This document shows positions 59,278 to 64,000 of a stretch of 64,000 nt of DNA, piece after piece. The DNA lies in assembly GCF_024495425.1 (NCBI RefSeq), contig NZ_JANHJR010000002.1, positions 372,001 through 436,000 of the forward strand, written 5' to 3'. How positions within the stretch are numbered: position 1 is the first letter of the stretch; every line of letters starts with the position of its first letter. Source of the DNA: Haloarchaeobius litoreus (GTDB lineage Archaea > Halobacteriota > Halobacteria > Halobacteriales > Natrialbaceae). The notes beneath the pieces were generated by a model, which did no database searches, was not told where the DNA came from, and saw only the letters and a program-made list of their open reading frames with translations. The position numbers and the translations under genes are program-made.

Positions 59278-60564
59278 GTGTCCGACGACGACAGGCAGTT
59301 CTACGCACTCTACCTCGCTCGCTTCGCGACCGGCTTCGGCTTCGTCACGCTGGCGACCCTGCTGCCGACGTACATCACCCTGTACGACCCGTCGGGGCTA
59401 GTCATCGGTCTGTTCACGACGGCGTTCACCCTCGCCCAGACCGTCGCAGTCGTCCCCCTCGCGTGGGCCGGCGACCGGTACGACAAGCGCACGGTCCTCG
59501 TCGGGAGCCTGCTGGTCGGCATCGTCGCCTACGCCGGCTTCGGGGCCATCGCGCTGTTCGACGGGGCGAGCCTGGCGTTCATCGCCGCCCGGGCGGTCCA
59601 GGGCATCGCCGTCACCGGCTCCGGCCTGATGACGCTCTCGCTCGTCGGCGAACGCTCCGCGTACGACGAGCGCGCGAGCCGCATCGGCACCGCCAACGCC
59701 GCCCGCTTCGCCGCGGCCATCGTCGGCGGGCTCTCCGCGGGCGTCGTCTACGACGCCTTCGGCTTCACGCCGATCTACACCACCATCGTCGTGCTGCTCG
59801 CGGTCGTGTCCGTGTGGCTGTGGCTCGACATGGAGCCCGACGAGACGCGCATCGAGGGCTTTCCCTTCTCCGACCTCGCGCTGAACGAGCGCATCCTCAC
59901 CCTGACGAGCTTCCGCGCACAGTACGCCTTCGCGGTCACGCTCGTCCGGACGTGGGTGCCCATCTACGCCGGGGTCACCGTCGCCCAGGGCGGGCTCGGT
60001 TACGAGTCCGCACTCGTCGTCGGCGTCGTCCTCACCAGCGAGAAGGCGACGAACATGCTGCTCCAACCGTACACCGGCCGGCTCTCGGACCGGTTCAACC
60101 GCTCGTTCTTCGTCTTCTTCGGGGGGTCGATGTACGCCAGTGTCGCCGTGCTCGTCCCGTTCTCGCCGTTCCTCGGCGACTGGCTCGGACTCCCCGGCTC
60201 CTACCCGGTCGTCGGGACGCTCTCGGCCGCGTTCCCCGTCGTCGTCGGCCTGAACATGCTGCTCGGCGTCGCGGACTCCTTCCGCGAACCGGCGAGTATG
60301 GCGCTGTTCGCCGACGAGGGCAGCGACGGGAACGGTGTCGCCTCCAGCTTCGGGGTGCGAGAGCTCGTCTGGCGACCCGGCAGCGTGCTCGCGCCGATGC
60401 TCGGTGGCTTCCTCATGACCGGCCCGGGGATGCACTGGGTGTTCCTCACCGGGGGCGCGTTCGCGCTGACCGGCGTCGTCGCCTTCCTTGGCGCGACGTG
60501 GTACACCGAGGGCTACGGGGCGATGACCGACTTCGGAACCGACGGCACGGCCATCGACCCCTGA
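59278..60564 (+). CDS. MFS transporter
   Basis: A 428-residue major facilitator with about 12 hydrophobic helices. The N-half has FVTLATLLPTYITLY and GDRYDKRTVLVGSLL, the MFS loop 2-3 motif (G-x3-D-K-R). A second-half copy appears in GRLSDRFNRSFFVFFGG. The start is GTG at 59278. The substrate, sugar or drug, is unknown. It is cotranscribed with the regulator upstream. Confidence 0.8.
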   Translation: MSDDDRQFYALYLARFATGFGFVTLATLLPTYITLYDPSGLVIGLFTTAFTLAQTVAVVPLAWAGDRYDKRTVLVGSLLVGIVAYAGFGAIALFDGASLAFIAARAVQGIAVTGSGLMTLSLVGERSAYDERASRIGTANAARFAAAIVGGLSAGVVYDAFGFTPIYTTIVVLLAVVSVWLWLDMEPDETRIEGFPFSDLALNERILTLTSFRAQYAFAVTLVRTWVPIYAGVTVAQGGLGYESALVVGVVLTSEKATNMLLQPYTGRLSDRFNRSFFVFFGGSMYASVAVLVPFSPFLGDWLGLPGSYPVVGTLSAAFPVVVGLNMLLGVADSFREPASMALFADEGSDGNGVASSFGVRELVWRPGSVLAPMLGGFLMTGPGMHWVFLTGGAFALTGVVAFLGATWYTEGYGAMTDFGTDGTAIDP

Positions 60565-60589
60565 CCACGCCCGCCATCCGGGGCATCCG

Positions 60590-61168
60590 CTACACCCGTG
60601 GGACGTACTCCATCTCCGTCGCGACCGCGTCGCCGACCTCGTCGCCGCACTCCCGTCGGACGATGTAGAGCGCGAGGTCCAGCCCCGCGGTCACGCCGCC
60701 GCAGGTGAGCACGTCGCCGTCGTCGACGATGCGGTCGTCGCGCACGTCGGCGAACACCGAGAGGTCGTCCATCGCTGTGTGGTGGGTCGTCGCCGGCCGG
60801 TTCGTCAGCACGCCAGCCGCCGCGAGCAGCATCGCGCCGGTGCAGACGCTCGCCAGCTGCGTCGTCGGGGCGAGCGTCCGGAGCACGTCGGGGATGGTGC
60901 CGTCGTCGAACTCCTGGCGCGCACCGGGGGCATCGCGGTCGCTCCAGCCGCCGCCGGGAACGAGTATCAGGTCGGGGTCGACGTCCTCCAGTGCGGCGTC
61001 GGGCTCCACGCGGAGCCCGTGGCTGGCGGTCACGGTCGTCGGCTCGCGGACGGTCACGAGTGTCGCCTCCATCTCGCCGCCGAGCTCGCCGGCGGTCTGG
61101 AACACCTCGTAGGGACCGACCGCATCCAGCTCGTCGAACCCGTCGTACAGCACGATAGCGACGTTCAT
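60590..61168 (-). CDS. DJ-1/PfpI family protein
   Basis: A 192-residue protein of the class I glutamine amidotransferase-like DJ-1/PfpI group. The nucleophile cysteine is C109 in SVCTGAMLLA, with a supporting LVPGGGWSD loop. The order and the LYDGFDELDAVGPYEVFQ start fit the isonitrile hydratase/ThiJ-like branch. Activity is unknown. It converges with the MFS gene and diverges from dys. Confidence 0.8.
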   Translation of the reverse strand: MNVAIVLYDGFDELDAVGPYEVFQTAGELGGEMEATLVTVREPTTVTASHGLRVEPDAALEDVDPDLILVPGGGWSDRDAPGARQEFDDGTIPDVLRTLAPTTQLASVCTGAMLLAAAGVLTNRPATTHHTAMDDLSVFADVRDDRIVDDGDVLTCGGVTAGLDLALYIVRRECGDEVGDAVATEMEYVPRV

Positions 61169-61219
61169 AGCTCACCTACAAGTGTAACGCTCTTATCTGT
61201 CGGGGACGATTTTCCGGCC

Positions 61220-62245
61220 ATGACCGACGACGACACGAAGGACAACGTGATTCCGGGCTCCGAGGAGGAGCTCGCCACACCCGACGTTCGCGGGTACGAC
61301 TTCACCGGCGAGTTCGACCTCGCGGAGCTGCTCGCGAGCTACGAGACCACCGGTTTCCAGGCGACCCACCTCGCCGAGGCCATCGACATCGTGAAGCGGA
61401 TGCGCGACGACGGCGCGACGATCTACTGCACGTACACCTCGAACATCGTCTCCTCGGGCCTGCGCGAGACGCTCGCGTACCTCGCCCGCGAGAACCTCGT
61501 CGACGTGATGATAACCACCTCCGGCTCCATCACGGAGGACGTCATCAAGACCGAGAAGCCGTTCAAGATGGGCGAGTGGGACGTCGATGAGGCCGCGATG
61601 CGCGAGCGTGGCATCAACAGGTTGGGGAACATCTTCGTCCCGTCGGACCGGTACGTCTGGCTGGAGGAGTACCTCAACGACTTCTTCCCCGAGTTCTTCG
61701 CCGAGGAGAAGGTGCGGACACCGGTCGAGTTCTCCCGCGAACTGGGCGCGACCATCGACGACGAGCACTCCATCCTCGCGAACGCCGCGGACAACGACAT
61801 CCCCATCTTCTGTCCGGCGCTCACCGACGCCGAGGTCGGCAACTTCCTCTACTACTACAAGCAGGGCTACGACTCGGACGTGGGCATCGAGATCCTCCAG
61901 GACTACGACGACCTCATCGAGGAGGGCCTGCTCGCGGACAAGACCGGCCTCATCGTCATCGGTGGCGGGCTTCCGAAACACCACGCCATCATGACGAACC
62001 TGTTCCGCGGTGGCGCGGACTACGCCGTCTACATCTCCACGGGCGTCGAGGGCGACGGCTCGCTCTCCGGTGCGCCGCCGGACGAGGCCGTCTCGTGGGG
62101 CAAGATCAAGGAGGAGGTGACGAACCACGTGGAGGTCAAGGCGGAGGCGACGCTCGTCACGCCCCTGCTCGTCGCTGAAGCGTTCAAGAAGTACGAACCC
62201 GCGGGAGGCGAGGACGAGGCGGAAGCGACCGCGGCCGACGACTGA
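61220..62245 (+). CDS. dys: Deoxyhypusine synthase
   Basis: A 341-residue enzyme that transfers the aminobutyl group of spermidine to a lysine of translation factor aIF5A. The catalytic lysine is K295 in SWGKIKEEV. NAD-binding GLIVIGGGLPKHH and TSGSITEDVIK are typical, and TYTSNIVSSGLRE is family-conserved. The ATG at 61220 begins MTDDDTKDNVIPGS. It is transcribed divergently from PfpI. Confidence 0.92.
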   Translation: MTDDDTKDNVIPGSEEELATPDVRGYDFTGEFDLAELLASYETTGFQATHLAEAIDIVKRMRDDGATIYCTYTSNIVSSGLRETLAYLARENLVDVMITTSGSITEDVIKTEKPFKMGEWDVDEAAMRERGINRLGNIFVPSDRYVWLEEYLNDFFPEFFAEEKVRTPVEFSRELGATIDDEHSILANAADNDIPIFCPALTDAEVGNFLYYYKQGYDSDVGIEILQDYDDLIEEGLLADKTGLIVIGGGLPKHHAIMTNLFRGGADYAVYISTGVEGDGSLSGAPPDEAVSWGKIKEEVTNHVEVKAEATLVTPLLVAEAFKKYEPAGGEDEAEATAADD

Positions 62246-62250
62246 CCCTT

Positions 62251-63357
62251 CTAATCCTCCAGCAGTTCGTCGTCCCCGAACTCCGCGCGCAGTTCGCGGA
62301 GGTACTCGCGCTGCCGGTCGAGCTTCGCCGGGCGCTCCGCGTAGGTGTGCTCGAAGATGTTGTCCGGGTCCGGCTCGAACGACTCGGCCTCCTGCACCGC
62401 GGCCTCGATGCGCTCGTCGATATCGCTCTCGACGGCCTCGACGCCCGCCTCGTCGATGCGGCCGCTCTCCAGCATGAACGACTCCAGGCGGGGCACCGGG
62501 TCGTAGCGCTTCCACTCCTCGGTGCGGTCCTCGTCGCGATAGACGCCGGGGTCGTCGGAGGTCGAGTGCGCGCCGAGACGGTACTGGATCGCCTCGATCA
62601 GCGTCGGGCGCTTCTCGCCGTCGAGGGGCTCGCGTGCCCCGGCGACGGCGTCGCGGGTCACCTCGTAGACGGCGAGCGGGTCCATCCCGTCGACGCGGAC
62701 GCCGTCGAAGCCGTAGGCGGTGGCCTTCTGGGCGATGGTCTCGCTGGCGGTCTGTCGTTCCCGGGGCACCGAGATGGCCCACTGGTTGTTGTTGCAGAAG
62801 AAGACGACGGGGGCGTCGAACACGCCGGCGAAGTTCATGCCCTCGTGGAAGTCGCCCTCGGAGGTTGCTCCGTCGCCGAAGTGGACGAGCGAGACGCGCG
62901 TGTCGCCGTCGAGCCGCGAGGCCCAGCCGTGGCCGACGGCGTGGAGCACCTGCGTCGAGATGGGGTTCGCCACCGGGAACACGTTCCGGTCCACGAGGCT
63001 CGCGTTGCCCGACTCGGAGCCCATCCAGTACTCGAGGTTCGCCGCCATCGGCGCGCCGCGGGCCAGCATCGCGCCGTTCTCGCGGTAGGAGGGGAACAGC
63101 CAGTCCTCGTCGTTGAGCGCGTGGACGCTCCCGACCTGTGCACCCTCCTGCCCGTAGATTGGTGGGTAGGTGCCCATCCGGCCCTGCCGCTGGAGGGAGA
63201 CCGCCTTGCGGTCGAACCGACGGGCGAGCTTCAGGTCCTCGTACAGGTCCCGGAGCTCGGCGTCGGAGAGCGGGACGGACGCCCCGTCGACGAGCGACCC
63301 GTCGACGTCGAGCACCCGGTGAACGTCGTCATCGTCGGTAGTGATGCCCAGAGACAT
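62251..63357 (-). CDS. pdhA: Thiamine-diphosphate E1-alpha subunit (2-oxoacid dehydrogenase)
   Basis: A 368-residue E1-alpha. The thiamine diphosphate motif runs from GDGATSEGDF at 161 to NN at 189-190 (GDG to NN, 27 residues). GTYPPIYGQEGAQVG and RYDPVPRLESFML are family-typical, and AHSTSDDP is the phosphorylation-loop equivalent. The partner E1-beta, E2 and E3 genes, normally contiguous, are not adjacent: dys follows on the other strand, 5 bp away. The natural substrate (pyruvate or a branched-chain acid) cannot be told. Confidence 0.85.
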   Translation of the reverse strand: MSLGITTDDDDVHRVLDVDGSLVDGASVPLSDAELRDLYEDLKLARRFDRKAVSLQRQGRMGTYPPIYGQEGAQVGSVHALNDEDWLFPSYRENGAMLARGAPMAANLEYWMGSESGNASLVDRNVFPVANPISTQVLHAVGHGWASRLDGDTRVSLVHFGDGATSEGDFHEGMNFAGVFDAPVVFFCNNNQWAISVPRERQTASETIAQKATAYGFDGVRVDGMDPLAVYEVTRDAVAGAREPLDGEKRPTLIEAIQYRLGAHSTSDDPGVYRDEDRTEEWKRYDPVPRLESFMLESGRIDEAGVEAVESDIDERIEAAVQEAESFEPDPDNIFEHTYAERPAKLDRQREYLRELRAEFGDDELLED

Positions 63358-63622
63358 GCCAAGCTAGCTGAACCCATGGCAGTATCTGCGATAAAACTGC
63401 CGCCAGGCGCCGTGGCTGGTGGTCGTCTGGCGGGCAGGCGACGCGTGAGCCGCCGTGGCGGGGACCCGTCGGCGGTGTGGCCGCACACGGACGCGTCGCG
63501 CACCCGCTGGCCCGTGTGCGGTGGCGGTCAGGGCACACCGGTGGTGGCCTCGGCATGGTATATGAACCCCGGCTCGTCTGGAACCCGGACGATTATGCCG
63601 TGACGGCGTGTAGTTCGGCCCA

Positions 63623-64000
63623 GTGACTCACCTCGACCCCGCGTACGAGCGCGCCCTCGCGGCGTTCCCCGACCACCCCGAGTGGCACGAGCTCGGCGTC
63701 GAGCGCGCGAGGGAACTGGAGGCGGAGCTGTTCTCGCGGTCGACAGACGGCGACGTGGTGACGACCGAGCGGACCGTCGACCGCCCGGGCGGCGAGGGGG
63801 CGGTTCCGGTCCGTGTCTACCGACCACCCGGCCTCGACGAGCCGGCACCGGCGCTGGTGTTCGCCCACGGCGGCGGGTTCGTCCTCGGAACCCTCGACTC
63901 CGCGGACGACCTCGCCCGCCGACTGGCGGCGAACACCGGCAGCGTGGTCGTCTCGGTCGACTACCGGCTCGCGCCGGAGCACCCGTGTCCGGCGGGGATG
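63623..64000 (+). CDS. Alpha/beta hydrolase (hormone-sensitive-lipase family), partial
   Basis: The first 126 residues of an esterase, cut by the window end. PALVFAHGGGFVLGTLDS has the HGGG oxyanion hole, and VVSVDYRLAPEHPCPAGM is the family block after it. The catalytic serine elbow lies outside the window. The start is GTG at 63623, the only option that keeps the normal N-terminus (VTHLDPAYERALAAF). The spacer from 63358 shows no other gene. Confidence 0.75.
   Translation, partial: MTHLDPAYERALAAFPDHPEWHELGVERARELEAELFSRSTDGDVVTTERTVDRPGGEGAVPVRVYRPPGLDEPAPALVFAHGGGFVLGTLDSADDLARRLAANTGSVVVSVDYRLAPEHPCPAGM

Overview
The window is chromosomal DNA of a halophilic archaeon (class Halobacteria). 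The GC-rich, Asp/Glu-heavy coding sequence with GC-biased third positions points there. So do an archaeal tRNA-Tyr, twin-arginine signals with LAGC/GGC lipoboxes, FtsZ2 with its CdrS/CdrL regulators, archaeal CobY and CbiZ, NcsA, Rio2, deoxyhypusine synthase and a PurN-PurH fusion. I cannot resolve the genus. There are no rRNA genes, CRISPR arrays or insertion sequences.

Layout. 1-5.7 kb: four minus-strand secreted proteins with SipW/TasA-type signal sequences, two carrying von Willebrand A domains. 6.1-7.5 kb: two wHTH (DUF7344-like) membrane-anchored regulators. 7.5-12 kb: a MinD-like ATPase pair, a cobQ remnant, a NYN protein, and PUA-NAC-TrmI. 12-19.4 kb: an HtpX protease, then a tight six-gene diaminopimelate/lysine operon (dapA-dapB-dapD-lysA-dapF-dapE). 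19.7-23 kb: an ABC exporter with a TetR regulator, and an APH-fold kinase. 23.4-26.6 kb: divergent purB and purN-purH. 26.7-28.7 kb: a lipoprotein and small membrane proteins. 28.7-33.3 kb: a six-gene cobalamin salvage/assembly operon (HAD-cbiB-cobS-cobY-cobD-cbiZ). 33.4-36.8 kb: a Rieske protein, a decayed lipoprotein, tRNA-Tyr, then cdrL, cdrS-ftsZ2. 36.8-43.4 kb: ncsA, hydrolases, a 7TM-PAS-PAS histidine kinase. 43.5-48.2 kb: three M29 aminopeptidase paralogues around a polytopic membrane protein. 48.2-54.5 kb: an ArsR-like regulator, methyltransferase, endonuclease IV, lipoate ligase, DUF2071, Rio2. 54.7-64 kb: a broken lipoprotein, a cystathionine synthase/lyase, a halocin-like locus, a Bat-like regulator with an MFS transporter, PfpI, deoxyhypusine synthase, an E1-alpha and a partial esterase.

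The most interesting locus is 56.7-58.8 kb. Two adjacent precursor genes each encode a Tat leader, a related middle domain and a C-terminal peptide with ten cysteines. A small two-helix membrane protein follows. The layout resembles halocin C8 precursors, but two paralogous precursors occur in tandem, so this may be a two-peptide microhalocin system. A 17-bp palindrome upstream of the promoter recurs, imperfectly, upstream of the neighbouring cystathionine enzyme gene.

Other sequence-level signals are a conserved leader hairpin with compensatory changes upstream of three SipW-type genes, stacked GTAAGAC/GTCTTAC inverted repeats in front of cdrS-ftsZ2, a perfect 10-bp inverted repeat between purB and purN-purH, and two families of dispersed intergenic repeats.
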